Positions 9,816 through 19,248 are shown, counted from the first letter of the stretch. The stretch: DNA of 64,000 nt from AG2 sp036493735 (GCA_036493735.1 DASXPH010000057.1:14925-78924); one strand, 5' to 3'. The notes: generated by a model from the letters alone, not told the origin. Translations and numbers: made by a program.

Positions 9816-10046
9816 AGGCTGCTCCGGTGAGGGTGGAGAGAAGATAGAGGAGGCGCGCTCCACACGGCAGTCGAGTAAACGTATCCTGATCCCGCGAGGG
9901 GACATATAAGCGTCCTCCAGCGGGACACGACACGCCGCTAACCCGGGGACGCGCTACTTAATTCCGGGAATGGACCCTGCCTCGACAGTGGTCACCGCGC
10001 AGAGGGGCGACTCATATTGTCGCGCGGCGAACTATTGGGGGGAGAT

Positions 10047-10574
10047 ATGTTCAGAAATCACAGGACGAAGACGGCGTTGACCATGTGCGCCGCGGCAATG
10101 CTTGTCGCCCTTGGCGCCTGCGGACGAGGCAACCGTAGTGCGTCGGATGACGCGCTGAAGAACGACCTCGCGCTGGCTTCCCAGGCGCAGGCCTACCAGC
10201 CGCAACAGTTCATGTCGCCAACGGAGCAGGGGATGAACCCGTATGCGAACCCCTACGGCAACCCGGCCGCGAACCAGCCTTACGGGTATCCGCAGCAGGT
10301 TCAGACCGTTGCGCGGTCGCCGTATCCGGCCACGACAACCCGCCGCAGCTCGAGCGGAGTGTCGCGTTCGTCTGGCTCGTCAGGTACATACTCGCGCCAG
10401 CCGGCCGAGCCGGTTCGGAACACGAAGCGTGACGCCGTGATCGGCGCGGCTGCCGGTGCGGTGCTCGGGGCCACGACGAGCCGCGACAAAATGAAAGGTG
10501 CGATCATTGGCGCGGCTGCTGGGGGCATCCTCGGCGGCATCATCGGCCACACGGTCGACGTAAAGAATCCTTAG
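10047..10574 (+). CDS. Glycine-zipper lipoprotein, function unknown
   Basis: ATG 10047 follows a strong GGGGGGAG ribosome site, so the upstream TTG at 10017 was not used. The signal peptide ends at the lipobox LGAC (near residue 25). A Gln/Pro/Asn/Tyr-rich linker follows (NPYANPYGNPAANQPYG), then a Ser-rich stretch. The C-terminus holds two glycine-zipper helices (IGAAAGAVLGA and IIGAAAGGILGGIIGH), as in the YMGG/SlyB-like envelope proteins. Such proteins sit in the outer membrane and respond to envelope stress, but no specific role can be claimed. A strong terminator follows. Confidence 0.85.
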   Translation: MFRNHRTKTALTMCAAAMLVALGACGRGNRSASDDALKNDLALASQAQAYQPQQFMSPTEQGMNPYANPYGNPAANQPYGYPQQVQTVARSPYPATTTRRSSSGVSRSSGSSGTYSRQPAEPVRNTKRDAVIGAAAGAVLGATTSRDKMKGAIIGAAAGGILGGIIGHTVDVKNP

Positions 10575-10602
10575 CAAGTCCTGCCCGCGAGGCGCATCGA
10601 GT

Positions 10603-10641
10603 GGCCCCTGCCGCGAAAGCGGCCGGGGCCATGTGTTTTTT
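10603..10641 (+). terminator. Rho-independent terminator after the glycine-zipper lipoprotein gene
   Basis: A GC-rich stem (GGCCCCTGCCGC / GCGGCCGGGGCC, one mismatch) is capped by a GAAA tetraloop and followed by ATGTGTTTTTT. It ends the transcript of the lipoprotein gene, whose stop lies 28 bp upstream. Confidence 0.9.
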
Positions 10642-10717
10642 GGGTGACGAGCTTCCCGCTTCGCCGTCCTCAAGTAGAGGCACCCGAGCCGCCGCAGCGC
10701 GAAAGGAGAACACCGGC

Positions 10718-11137
10718 ATGATACCGACGCAGATCGCCCAGCAGCTCGATGAGATCCTCGACCAGCTCGTGAAGAACGTCGAGGGATCGGTGCACGCCTT
10801 TTATCGCGGCGACCACAAGCAGAACACGGGGCAGGTTCGAAGCGATCAGTTCCGCAAAGTCGCGCGAGAGTCTCTGATGTCGATGCTTGGCGGGTCGATG
10901 ACGCCACGGCCTGGATCGACGCTCGGTGCGTTAGGCGGCGGTTCGCGCGGCAACGCAGCGATGCTCGAGGCCGATGAGATTGCCGCGATCACGCGGTGCA
11001 TCATGGGCTGGCTGCCGATGGGGGCCCCGAATGCTGCGAGCGCGCAGTCGCGTTGTGTTCCCGCGGCAAAGGAGCTGGCGCCGAGCTGGGGAGAGCGCGA
11101 GAAGGCTCGCACGTCGCTGAAGCGCGCCGCGGGCTAG
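10718..11137 (+). CDS. Hypothetical protein, 139 aa
   Basis: The ATG is preceded by GAAAGGAG at good spacing, and codon third positions are strongly G/C, so this is a real gene. The protein begins with a helical stretch (MIPTQIAQQLDEILDQLVKN) and ends in a Lys/Arg-rich helix. It has no signal peptide or membrane segment and no family I recognise. Two cysteines occur near 90 and 109. It is separated from the upstream gene by a terminator and converges with the lipoprotein gene on the other strand. Confidence 0.75.
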   Translation: MIPTQIAQQLDEILDQLVKNVEGSVHAFYRGDHKQNTGQVRSDQFRKVARESLMSMLGGSMTPRPGSTLGALGGGSRGNAAMLEADEIAAITRCIMGWLPMGAPNAASAQSRCVPAAKELAPSWGEREKARTSLKRAAG

Positions 11138-11156
11138 ATAGGACCCCGCCGCGCGC

Positions 11157-12095
11157 CTAGCGTCCGTATTCGTCGCGCACCCAGGTGCGCCAGACGCGCT
11201 CGAGCTCCGCGTCATTCTGAGGAACGTGGCGCGATTGCTTGATGACATCGCGCGCAGTACCGCCGGCCAGGAAAGTGTCGGTCATCTTGCCAACGATGCG
11301 CGGGCCTTCCTTTTCGACGAGAAACAGAGTGAGCGCCACGCCTTGGGCACCAATCAACGAACGCTGTTCGCGGGAGGTCGCGAGGGTATCGGCGGGTCCG
11401 CTAGCCGGCGCGTGCATATCGAGCAACGTCGAGAGCGGCGGTGCGTTTCCGAGCCGGTCTCGTAGGTAATCCATGACGCGATCCGGCGCACCGGGATCGC
11501 TGAGGAGCGTCACGACGGCGTCGACGTACCAGGCAGGCATGGGATCGAGGTGATAATCGGCTGCATGCGATCGCGTCTCGACTTCAGGCGCCTGATGGCG
11601 ACGCGCCGCGACGTACGCGGCGAACAGCTCGCGACCGACGCGCGCCGACACCGGCCAGATTTCGTCCTCGGGGGTGTCCGGCGCGACACCCTCGATGTCG
11701 CGGAGATTGTGCGGCCGGACATACACGAAGCTATGGATGCGGCGATGCGCGAACGCGCCGGCATCCGTGGGGGAAATAGCGAACTCGCTGTCGGCGATGA
11801 CGATCGCCATTGGCGGTCCCTGGGCGCCGAAGTGCTTGGTGAATTCCCGGTAGGCTCGGTTCACTTGCTGTTCGGCCGTGCTCACCGAGACCGCGGTTGG
11901 ACCGTAGATCTCGTACTCGTCCGACCGGTAGATATGCACCGTGGTGCCGGAGAGCGTCGTCGTCGAGTCACCGATGGCGTTCGCGACGAGCACGGGCCGG
12001 TACACGTACTTCCGCAGGAAACAGCCGCCAAGGCTGGACGTGAGGCAAGCGAGAGTGACGAGCGCGAGGACTCGTGCTGCCCGGGGGCGGCGCAT
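11157..12095 (-). CDS. Hypothetical lipoprotein resembling peptidase MA-like proteins
   Basis: ATG 12095 is chosen because GAGGAGGAG lies directly upstream, and the open frame above it is low-complexity Arg/Glu. The signal peptide ends in a lipobox (SLGGC). The following 280 residues have the general layout of peptidase-MA-like proteins: an N-terminal domain with VHIYRSDEYEIYG, a helix with a conserved-looking WYVDAVVTLL, and a C-terminal segment FLVEKEGPRIVGKMTDTFLAGG. No HExxH zinc motif is visible, so it is probably not an active metalloprotease. It may be a structural or chaperone-like relative. Confidence 0.65.
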   Translation of the reverse strand: MRRPRAARVLALVTLACLTSSLGGCFLRKYVYRPVLVANAIGDSTTTLSGTTVHIYRSDEYEIYGPTAVSVSTAEQQVNRAYREFTKHFGAQGPPMAIVIADSEFAISPTDAGAFAHRRIHSFVYVRPHNLRDIEGVAPDTPEDEIWPVSARVGRELFAAYVAARRHQAPEVETRSHAADYHLDPMPAWYVDAVVTLLSDPGAPDRVMDYLRDRLGNAPPLSTLLDMHAPASGPADTLATSREQRSLIGAQGVALTLFLVEKEGPRIVGKMTDTFLAGGTARDVIKQSRHVPQNDAELERVWRTWVRDEYGR

Positions 12096-12151
12096 ACGCT
12101 CCTCCTCGCGGCCTCGCCGGCGCGAGGAGGAGACGTTGTACGACGGTACGA

Positions 12152-14926
12152 TCATCGCTTTCCGACGAGTTGGCGCAGGACGTAGGGCAGGATACCACCA
12201 TGACGGTAGTACTGCATCTCCTCCGGCGTATCGATACGAGCGCGCACCTTGAACTCCTTCGTCCCGTTGGCGCCCTTCGCGCGAACGACGAGCGTCGCCC
12301 GCGGCCGCAACGACTCATCGAGGCCAGCGATATCGAAGCTCTCGAATCCCGTCAGGCCTAACGACTGGCGCGTCTCGCCGTTCGTGAACTCGAGTGGGAT
12401 GACGCCCATGCCGACGAGATTCGAGCGATGGATGCGCTCGAAGGACTCGGCGATGACGGCGCGCACCCCGAGCAGGATGGTGCCCTTGGCCGCCCAATCA
12501 CGGGACGACCCCGTGCCGTATTCCTTGCCAGCGATCACGACGAGCGGCGTACCTTTCTTCTGATAGTCCATTGCCGCGTCGTAGATGAACACGGGCGTGC
12601 CCCCCTGCTGCATGGTCGTCAGGCCGCCCTCGGTACCGGGCACCAGCTCGTTGCGCAGGCGGATGTTGGCGAACGTGCCGCGCATCATCACCTCGTGATT
12701 GCCGCGACGCGCGCCGTAGGAGTTGAAGTCCTTTCGCTGCACGCCGTGCGCGATGAGCCACTCGCCGGCGGGACTCTTCACTGGAATGTTGCCTGCCGGC
12801 GAGATGTGGTCCGTCGTGATCGAGTCGCCGAGCATCGCCAGCGCGCGGGCGCCGGTAATGGCACGAATGCCCGGCGGCTGCATCGTCATGTCGGCGAAGT
12901 AGGGCGGATTCTTCACGTAGGTCGACTTCTCATCCCAGGCGAAGGTCTGGCCCTTCGGCACCCGCAGCTTCTGCCAGAACTCGTCGCCACGGAACACGTC
13001 CGCGTACTGCGTCTTGAAGAAATCACTCTTGACGCTGCGACCAATCTCGTCCTGGACCTCGCGCGGTGTCGGCCAGATATCGCGGAGGAACACCGGGCCA
13101 TCCTTGCCGATGCCTAACGGTTCCTTCGTCAGGTCGATGTCCATGCGGCCGGCGAGGGCGTACGCGACGACGAGGGGCGGCGACGCCAGGTAATTGAATC
13201 TCGTCAACGGATTGACGCGGCCCTCGAAGTTGCGATTTCCAGACAGTACGGCGCAGGCGACGAGCTTGTTGTCCTCGATAGCCTTGGCAATGGGATCCGG
13301 CAGGGGACCAGAATTGCCGATACAGGTCGTACAACCGTACCCGACGATCTGGAAGCCGAGCTTGTCGAGATACTCGATCAGGCCAGAAGCCTTGTAGTAC
13401 TCCGTGACGACGCGGGACCCCGGTGCCGTAGACGTCTTCACCCAGGGTTTTACCGTTAGGCCACGCTTCACCGCGTTGCGAGCGAGGATCCCGGCGGCGA
13501 GCATCACCGCGGGGTTGGAGGTGTTCGTGCAGCTCGTGATCGCGGCAATGACAACGGCGCCGTGACGCAGGGTGAAGGTCTCGTCCTTGTACGTGACCTT
13601 GACGCCGGTCTGTGCCGCTGCGGACTCCTCGAGCACGGCCGTGCTTGCCGAGGCCGAGCCCCCCTCATGCGACGCACGAATGGCGTCGCCCGTTCCGACC
13701 GGGGAGCCGAGCTTCGCGAGATCCGTTTCGAGAGCGTCGCGGTACATCTGCTTGGCGCTCCTCAGTGGCACGCGGTCCTGTGGACGCTTGGGCCCGGCGA
13801 GACTCGGCTCGACGGTGGAGAGATCCAGCTCCAGGGTATCGGTGAAGAGCGGATCTGGCGTGGAGTCCGTGCGGTAGAGTCCCTGCTCCTTCGTGTACTT
13901 CTCGACGAGCTTCACGTGCGGCTCGGGGCGGCCCGTCATGCGCAGGTACTTCAGCGTTTCCTCATCGACGGGGAAGAAGCCCATCGTCGCGCCGTACTCG
14001 GGGGCCATGTTGGCGATCGTCGCGCGGTCGGCGAGGGGTAGCCCGGTGAGGCCGGTGCCGTAAAACTCGACGAACTTCCCGACGACCTTCTTCTGCCGCA
14101 GCATCTGCGTGACGGTGAGCACCAGGTCAGTCGCCGTAGCGCCCGCGGGAAGACGGCCATGCAACTTGAATCCGATGACTTCGGGGATGAGCATCGAGAC
14201 GGGCTGACCGAGCATCGCCGCCTCCGCTTCGATACCACCCACGCCCCAGCCGAGCACGCCGAGGCCATTGACCATCGTGGTGTGCGAGTCCGTCCCGACG
14301 AGCGAATCGGGGTAGGCGATCGTCTCGCCGTTCTCTACCGAGGTGAAGACTGTCTTGGCGAGATACTCGAGATTGACCTGGTGACAGATGCCTGTGCCTG
14401 GAGGAACGACGCGGAAGTTGCGGAAGCCGTCCTGGCCCCAACGCAGAAAGACGTAGCGCTCCTGGTTTCGATCGACCTCGAGTCCGGTGTTGATGAGGTA
14501 TGCGGCGTCGGTCCCATATTCGTCGACCTGCACCGAGTGATCGATGACGAGATCGACCGGTTGCAGTGGATTGATGCGCTGAGCATCGCCGCCAAGCTTC
14601 ACGATCGCATCGCGCATTGCCGCGAGATCGACGACGGCGGGTACGCCGGTGAAGTCCTGCAGGAGCACGCGGCTCGTGCGGAAAGCGATCTCTTTCTCGG
14701 TCTGGCCCCGGACGTTCCAGGTCGCCATCGCTTCGATGTCGGCGCGCTGCACGAAGGCGTCGTCTTCGTTTCGAAGCAGATTCTCGAGCAGGATTTTGAG
14801 GCTGAAGGGGAGTCGGTCGGCGGTGCTGCCGGGCAGCTGTCGGAGCGCGTCCAATCGATAGATCGTGTACCGCTGGCCGTCGACGTCGAGCGTCGCTCGG
14901 CTGCCAAATGAATTGGTGGAAGGCAT
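12152..14926 (-). CDS. acnA: Aconitate hydratase A
   Basis: Interconverts citrate and isocitrate in the TCA cycle. The 924-residue protein matches the AcnA/IRP1 class. The [4Fe-4S] ligands are Cys466 (ITSCTNTSNP), Cys532 and Cys535 (GYGCTTCIGNSG), with the same spacing as in E. coli AcnA. Other family motifs are DSHTTMVNGLGVLGWGVGG, RGTFANIRL and GTGSSRDWAAKG. ATG 14926 begins MPSTNSFG, the usual family start. The 52 codons upstream are an in-frame extension into the repeat-containing divergent intergenic region. The gene appears to be monocistronic. Confidence 0.97.
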   Translation of the reverse strand: MPSTNSFGSRATLDVDGQRYTIYRLDALRQLPGSTADRLPFSLKILLENLLRNEDDAFVQRADIEAMATWNVRGQTEKEIAFRTSRVLLQDFTGVPAVVDLAAMRDAIVKLGGDAQRINPLQPVDLVIDHSVQVDEYGTDAAYLINTGLEVDRNQERYVFLRWGQDGFRNFRVVPPGTGICHQVNLEYLAKTVFTSVENGETIAYPDSLVGTDSHTTMVNGLGVLGWGVGGIEAEAAMLGQPVSMLIPEVIGFKLHGRLPAGATATDLVLTVTQMLRQKKVVGKFVEFYGTGLTGLPLADRATIANMAPEYGATMGFFPVDEETLKYLRMTGRPEPHVKLVEKYTKEQGLYRTDSTPDPLFTDTLELDLSTVEPSLAGPKRPQDRVPLRSAKQMYRDALETDLAKLGSPVGTGDAIRASHEGGSASASTAVLEESAAAQTGVKVTYKDETFTLRHGAVVIAAITSCTNTSNPAVMLAAGILARNAVKRGLTVKPWVKTSTAPGSRVVTEYYKASGLIEYLDKLGFQIVGYGCTTCIGNSGPLPDPIAKAIEDNKLVACAVLSGNRNFEGRVNPLTRFNYLASPPLVVAYALAGRMDIDLTKEPLGIGKDGPVFLRDIWPTPREVQDEIGRSVKSDFFKTQYADVFRGDEFWQKLRVPKGQTFAWDEKSTYVKNPPYFADMTMQPPGIRAITGARALAMLGDSITTDHISPAGNIPVKSPAGEWLIAHGVQRKDFNSYGARRGNHEVMMRGTFANIRLRNELVPGTEGGLTTMQQGGTPVFIYDAAMDYQKKGTPLVVIAGKEYGTGSSRDWAAKGTILLGVRAVIAESFERIHRSNLVGMGVIPLEFTNGETRQSLGLTGFESFDIAGLDESLRPRATLVVRAKGANGTKEFKVRARIDTPEEMQYYRHGGILPYVLRQLVGKR

Positions 14927-15020
14927 TGCTGTTCTCGCTACGGCCCTTCGTGGCCGCTTCGCGGGTGCAGACGGAGCCACTGCCGCCGGCGCACAGCCAG
15001 GCGACAGGCTGAGACGCAAT

Positions 15021-15138
15021 CTAGTTGGTGGCTGGTGGCTGGTGGCTGGTTCTTGGTGCATTCGGATGAGCGGCGAGCGCATCTCGCCGCAGTCATTGTT
15101 TACCAGCCATCAGTCCCCAGTCACCAGCCACCAACTAG
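15021..15138. repeat. 17-bp perfect inverted repeat flanking the acnA/M20 intergenic region
   Basis: CTAGTTGGTGGCTGGTG at 15021-15037 is the exact reverse complement of the sequence at 15122-15138. Between them are 84 bp that include further GGTGGCT units. The pair lies between divergent genes (acnA and the M20 peptidase), ending 10 bp before the M20 start codon. It could be a regulatory element, the remnant of a small mobile repeat, or a transcribed hairpin. Confidence 0.7.
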
Positions 15139-15148
15139 TATTCCCGCG

Positions 15149-16225
15149 ATGACAGACCTCGAAGTGATCGACCCCGTCGATCTTGCCGCGCGGCTCATGG
15201 AAATCGACTCCACGAGCGGCCGCGAGGGAGCAGTCATCGACTGGATGCACGTGTTCCTCGCCGAGCGAGAATGGTCTGCCAAACGAATCCCGGTTTCGTC
15301 AGGGCGCGACGACGTGTTCGCGACAGCCAATGGCGACGAGCCTCGCATCGTGCTATCGACGCACCTGGACACGGTGCCGCCGTACATCCCGCCGCGCATC
15401 GATGATGGCGTGCTCTGGGGTCGCGGCGCGTGCGATGCGAAGGGGATTGCATCGGCAATGATCTGCGCGGCAGAACGACTTCGCGAGGGCGGCGTCGCGG
15501 TCGGTCTGCTCTTCGTCGTCGGTGAAGAGGTGACCCACGATGGCGCCCACGCGGCGAATGAATTTGCCCGCGCTCACTTCCGCGCCGATCGCGATTCGCG
15601 AATACTCATCAATGGCGAGCCGACCGACAGCACCCTTGCTGTCGGGACGAAAGGGGCGATGCGCGTGTTCATTCGCGTAACGGGACAGGCGGCGCATTCA
15701 GCGTATCCGCATCTGGGGAAGTCGGCGACGCGCGAGCTGGTGCATCTACTCGGCGAGCTCGACGATCTCCAGTGGCCGCGCGACGACCTCCTCGGGGAGA
15801 CCACGGTGAACATCGGACACCTCGCGGGAGGCGTCGCGGACAATGTGATGGCGCCCGAGGCGGAAGCCCGCCTTATGATTCGACTGGTGTCGACGGCGGA
15901 CGAGACATGGAGTCTCGTCGAGCGATGGGCAGAGGGACGGGCGCAGGTGGAGCGTGGCCCGACCGTACCGCCGGTGCGCCTCGGTGTGTTTCCAGGCTTT
16001 GCCACATCAGTGGCGGCGTTCGCGACGGACATTCCAGAGTTGAGCAACTGGGGCCGCCCGCACCTGTTTGGCCCCGGGTCGATACACGTCGCTCATCGGG
16101 AAGATGAGCATGTACGAATCAGCGAGCTGCGTGACGCAGTGGACGCGTACGAGCGCCTGGCCCGCACGGCGGGGGACGAGAGCGACAGCCGTCAGGCGGC
16201 GTCGGCTTCCGTAGGACCGCGCTGA
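15149..16225 (+). CDS. M20-family metallopeptidase/deacylase (ArgE/LysK/DapE type)
   Basis: A di-zinc amidohydrolase of 358 residues. Metal ligands are His72 (STHLDTVPP), Asp96 (GRGACDAKG), Glu126/Glu127 (VVGEEVTHDG), and a late His in FGPGSIHVAHREDE. The dimerisation lid is recognisable around RVTGQAAHSAYP. Members remove acyl groups from amino acids (ornithine, lysine, succinyl-DAP). This one most resembles the acetylornithine/acetyl-lysine group, but no arginine or lysine genes are adjacent, so the substrate is open. Start ATG 15149 was chosen because upstream codons lie within the repeat region. The 3' end overlaps the convergent patatin gene by 34 bp. Confidence 0.88.
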   Translation: MTDLEVIDPVDLAARLMEIDSTSGREGAVIDWMHVFLAEREWSAKRIPVSSGRDDVFATANGDEPRIVLSTHLDTVPPYIPPRIDDGVLWGRGACDAKGIASAMICAAERLREGGVAVGLLFVVGEEVTHDGAHAANEFARAHFRADRDSRILINGEPTDSTLAVGTKGAMRVFIRVTGQAAHSAYPHLGKSATRELVHLLGELDDLQWPRDDLLGETTVNIGHLAGGVADNVMAPEAEARLMIRLVSTADETWSLVERWAEGRAQVERGPTVPPVRLGVFPGFATSVAAFATDIPELSNWGRPHLFGPGSIHVAHREDEHVRISELRDAVDAYERLARTAGDESDSRQAASASVGPR

Positions 16226-17316
16226 GCCGGGTTCGACGACGACGGCGTCAAGCGCTCGATCTTCTTGACCTCGATCGCACAGGTCGGGCAGTGGTGCACG
16301 AAGTCGCCATCGGCGGTGGACCAGTCGGCGGTCCGCGAGCGCGCGAAGGCTTTGCCGGACGGGTCCATGCCCATCACCGCCGGCGCGAGCGCGACGCAGA
16401 GGCCACAACCGATGCACTTGTCCTTGTTCACCTCGATCGACACCCGACGGCGGGGATAAACGCCCCCTGGCTGTTCGAGGACCGCCTCGAAATCCTGAAG
16501 CGCGAGTGAGGCCTTCCGATACCCTTCGTCCATGCTCGCCCCAGCATTCGCAAAGCTGAGCCAGTCCTGGCCGAGCTTCGGTCGGATGAGCAGCATCGGA
16601 GGGCCATCCCAACGAACGAGCGGGTATTGCTGCAGGGCGTGCATCATGGTGGTCGCGGCGCGCATGTAAATCGACGCAAAGCCCTGCGTTACGATATCGT
16701 TGGTCGGCGCCAGATCGGAGCTGCCGACGTCCACCGCGATGACCACGTCCGCGTCGAGCGACGACGCAGCGACAGGAAGATTGTCGATGACGCCGCCGTC
16801 CACACATAAACGGCCGCCCACTTCGCCCGGCGGGAAGAAACCAGGCAAGGCGCACGACGCGTACACGGCATCCTGCACCCAGACATCACGCAGGCCCGGC
16901 ATTCCCCACACCAGCTGTGTGCCCCGGGTGATGTCCACGGTGTTGACGAACAGCGGCGACGCGAGATCGCTGAAGCGCAACGCGGGCACGATGCTGCGGC
17001 AAAGATCTCGCAGCGGTTCCTCGAGATAGATGGCGGGTGACCGCATGCGCTCGAGGAGCATGCCGAAATGGTTGATGCGGAAGAGATCGCGGCGTCGCAA
17101 GCTCTCCGCGCGACGCGCCATCTCTTCCACCGGCATGCGGCCAACCGCCGCAGCGGCGATGAGCGCGCCGATACTCGTGCCGGCGTAAATCGTCGGCCTG
17201 ATCTTTCGCTCCTCGAGCGCGCGGAGCACACCGATGTGTGCAAAGCCCTTCATTCCGCCGCCGCCGAGCACGAGCGCTACGCGCTTACCGCCACTGCTGC
17301 CGGTCTGCTTTACCAT
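16192..17316 (-). CDS. Patatin-like phospholipase fused to a C-terminal [4Fe-4S] ferredoxin domain
   Basis: Residues 1 to about 280 are a patatin/RssA-type lipid acyl hydrolase. It has the oxyanion loop GGGGMKGFAHIG, the nucleophile Ser48 in GTSIG, and the catalytic Asp173 in DGGVIDN. The last 75 residues form a small ferredoxin: Cys301, Cys304 and Cys307 in KCIGCGLCV, with a distal cysteine pair at 343/346 (HHCPTC). A redox centre on a phospholipase is unusual. No signal peptide, so it is cytoplasmic or peripheral. Lipid substrate and electron partner are unknown. The fused domain may sense redox state or simply be structural. Confidence 0.9.
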   Translation of the reverse strand: MVKQTGSSGGKRVALVLGGGGMKGFAHIGVLRALEERKIRPTIYAGTSIGALIAAAAVGRMPVEEMARRAESLRRRDLFRINHFGMLLERMRSPAIYLEEPLRDLCRSIVPALRFSDLASPLFVNTVDITRGTQLVWGMPGLRDVWVQDAVYASCALPGFFPPGEVGGRLCVDGGVIDNLPVAASSLDADVVIAVDVGSSDLAPTNDIVTQGFASIYMRAATTMMHALQQYPLVRWDGPPMLLIRPKLGQDWLSFANAGASMDEGYRKASLALQDFEAVLEQPGGVYPRRRVSIEVNKDKCIGCGLCVALAPAVMGMDPSGKAFARSRTADWSTADGDFVHHCPTCAIEVKKIERLTPSSSNPAQRGPTEADAA

Positions 17317-17355
17317 CGTCGCGTATCTATCTCCATCTACTCGTCAGGCTCTGGA

Positions 17356-17733
17356 TCACTGCAGGTACTTATACAACCCGTAGAGCCCAACGACTGCACC
17401 GCCGATCATGAAGACGTCTCCCGCGTTGCCGCCGACGATCGCGCCGACGAGTATGGCGGCGCCGCCGACAATCATCATCGCTTCGCTCTGGCCAAGACCA
17501 GCGCTTCCGCGAGCTGAAGGTGCCGTCGGCGATGCTACTATTACTGGCCGCACGCCAACGGCGAGCGCATCGGCCGTTGGACCAACACGGGGACGCTCGA
17601 CGTCGGGAAGGGTGACCGGGGCGACCGGAGTGGTCGGAATGAGAGTGTTGGTCGTTTGAGCCGCGCCTACGGGAGCACGCAGCACGAGTGTCAATGCGCA
17701 CAACAGCAGGGCAGCACGAGAGCTGACGTTCAT
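17356..17733 (-). CDS. Small secreted/membrane protein, function unknown
   Basis: 125 residues. ATG 17733 follows AAAGGAG at ideal spacing, so the longer frame upstream was rejected. A signal peptide (MNVSSRAALLLC... to GAAQ) is followed by a Thr/Pro-rich linker. A C-terminal pair of glycine-rich hydrophobic segments (MMIVGGAAILVGAIVGG and VFMIGGAVVGLYGLYKY) resembles a two-helix membrane hairpin. I know no family for it. It precedes the patatin-ferredoxin gene's upstream region on the same strand, 39 bp apart, so they may share a promoter. Confidence 0.8.
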   Translation of the reverse strand: MNVSSRAALLLCALTLVLRAPVGAAQTTNTLIPTTPVAPVTLPDVERPRVGPTADALAVGVRPVIVASPTAPSARGSAGLGQSEAMMIVGGAAILVGAIVGGNAGDVFMIGGAVVGLYGLYKYLQ

Positions 17734-17901
17734 TGCTTTCTCCTTTCGAGGTCTCGTGAAACGGCGAAAGATCCGCGCCATCTGGCGAATCTGCCCAGAA
17801 AGATGACGCCCCACCCGCCCGTTGCGTCAACGGGGTTCGCGCGATGGTGACGAGATGTCCGTGGTGGCGCGGGCCGGCGACGGGTTCTAGAGTTGTGGGC
17901 G

Positions 17902-19248
17902 ATGCGCGCCCATGACCGCGAAAACAAGCCCGAGGTCGAACGCGACGGTGCACTGATTCGGGCGTTTGGGACCTGGGGGCTGACCGCCGCCATCGTCAAT
18001 GTCACGATTGGCGCGGGCATCTTTCGGCTGCCGTCCAGCGTAGCGGCTTCGCTCGGGGCGGCCGCACCGGCGGCATATATAGTCTGCACGGTTGCGATGG
18101 GCCTGATCGTGCTCTGCTTCGCCGAGGCAGGGAGCCGCGTCGCCATGACAGGTGGCCCGTACGCGTACGTTGAAGTGGCGTTCGGACCGCTCGTTGGTTT
18201 CGTCAGCGGCGTGCTATTGTGGGCGGGCGTGACGGCGGCCCTCGCCGCGGTCACCAGCTTCTTTGCGGATTCGCTCGCGGCGCTCCTTCCATCGCTGGGC
18301 AGCGCGCTGGCAAGGGTGCTGGTGATCGGCGTCGTTCTCTTCGCGCTGGCGGCGCTGAACGTGCGCGGCGTACGGGACGCCAATCGCTTCAATGTGGCGA
18401 TGACCGTGGCGAAGCTGCTGCCGCTGGCGTTGCTTGTAGTCGCAGGCTCCTTCGCGATGCATCGCGAGAATCTCGCCTGGCAGCAATCGCCGTCAGTGAT
18501 GTCGATTGGTCGTGCGTCGGCCCTTCTGATTTTCGCGTTTCTCGGCGTCGAGACGGCGCTGGTGCCGAGTGGTGAAGTGAAGGCCCCCGCGCGCACGGTG
18601 CCCCGCGCGGTCTTCCTCGCGATCGGTTTCGTGGCGCTGCTGTACGTCGCCCTGCAGATCGTCTCCCAGGGCGTGCTCGGTAGCGCGCTGGCGTCGACCA
18701 AAACACCCGTGGCGGATGCGGGAGGCCAGGCACTGGGCGCGTGGGGGCGTACGCTGATCCTGGTCGGCTCGACAGTGAGCATGTTCGGATATGTGAGCGG
18801 TATGACCCTCGCGGTGCCGCGGATGCTGTTCGCGTTCGCGCGCGACGGTTTTCTCCCGCGTGCCGTCGCGGCGATCCATCCTCGATTTCGTACGCCACAC
18901 TGGGCGATCGCGATTCAGACTCTGATCGTGGGAATGCTCGCGACCACGGGCAGCTTCGAGCGGCTCGCGATCAACGCGAACGGCCTGGTGCTGCTCGTCT
19001 ACGCAGCGTGTTGTGTGTCCACGGTCCAACTTCGTCGGCGCGACGTTCGAGCCGGCGGAATCCCATTTCACGTGCCAGCGGCGAATATCGTACCCTGGCT
19101 CGCGCTCGCGGTGATCGTCTCATTGCTTGCGACGCTTCGGCGCGGTGAGTGGATTGCACTCATTGCCGTCGCGGTCGCCGCGGTCCTTGTATATGGAGTG
19201 ACCTACGCGCGACGGAGTGCACCGGTGCCGGCTCCGGCAGGAGACTGA
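17902..19248 (+). CDS. APC-superfamily amino acid permease
   Basis: 448 residues with about 12 hydrophobic segments in the inner membrane. The family signature near TM1 is present (VTIGAGIFRLPS). Other recognisable segments are LGVETALVPSGEVK in TM6 and GYVSGMTLAVPRMLFAFARDG in TM8. The overall layout is that of amino acid-polyamine-organocation transporters. It overlaps the kynureninase-like gene by 4 bp (ATGA), so uptake and breakdown of the same amino acid, perhaps tryptophan-derived, is plausible. ATG 17902 is used rather than the TTG at 17893. Confidence 0.9.
   Translation: MRAHDRENKPEVERDGALIRAFGTWGLTAAIVNVTIGAGIFRLPSSVAASLGAAAPAAYIVCTVAMGLIVLCFAEAGSRVAMTGGPYAYVEVAFGPLVGFVSGVLLWAGVTAALAAVTSFFADSLAALLPSLGSALARVLVIGVVLFALAALNVRGVRDANRFNVAMTVAKLLPLALLVVAGSFAMHRENLAWQQSPSVMSIGRASALLIFAFLGVETALVPSGEVKAPARTVPRAVFLAIGFVALLYVALQIVSQGVLGSALASTKTPVADAGGQALGAWGRTLILVGSTVSMFGYVSGMTLAVPRMLFAFARDGFLPRAVAAIHPRFRTPHWAIAIQTLIVGMLATTGSFERLAINANGLVLLVYAACCVSTVQLRRRDVRAGGIPFHVPAANIVPWLALAVIVSLLATLRRGEWIALIAVAVAAVLVYGVTYARRSAPVPAPAGD

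Noticed and set aside
9567..9905. Reading the peroxiredoxin as two separate genes
   Set aside because: Both halves are in one frame and form one redoxin only when joined; the second half has no ribosome site and the TGA falls at the catalytic Cys.
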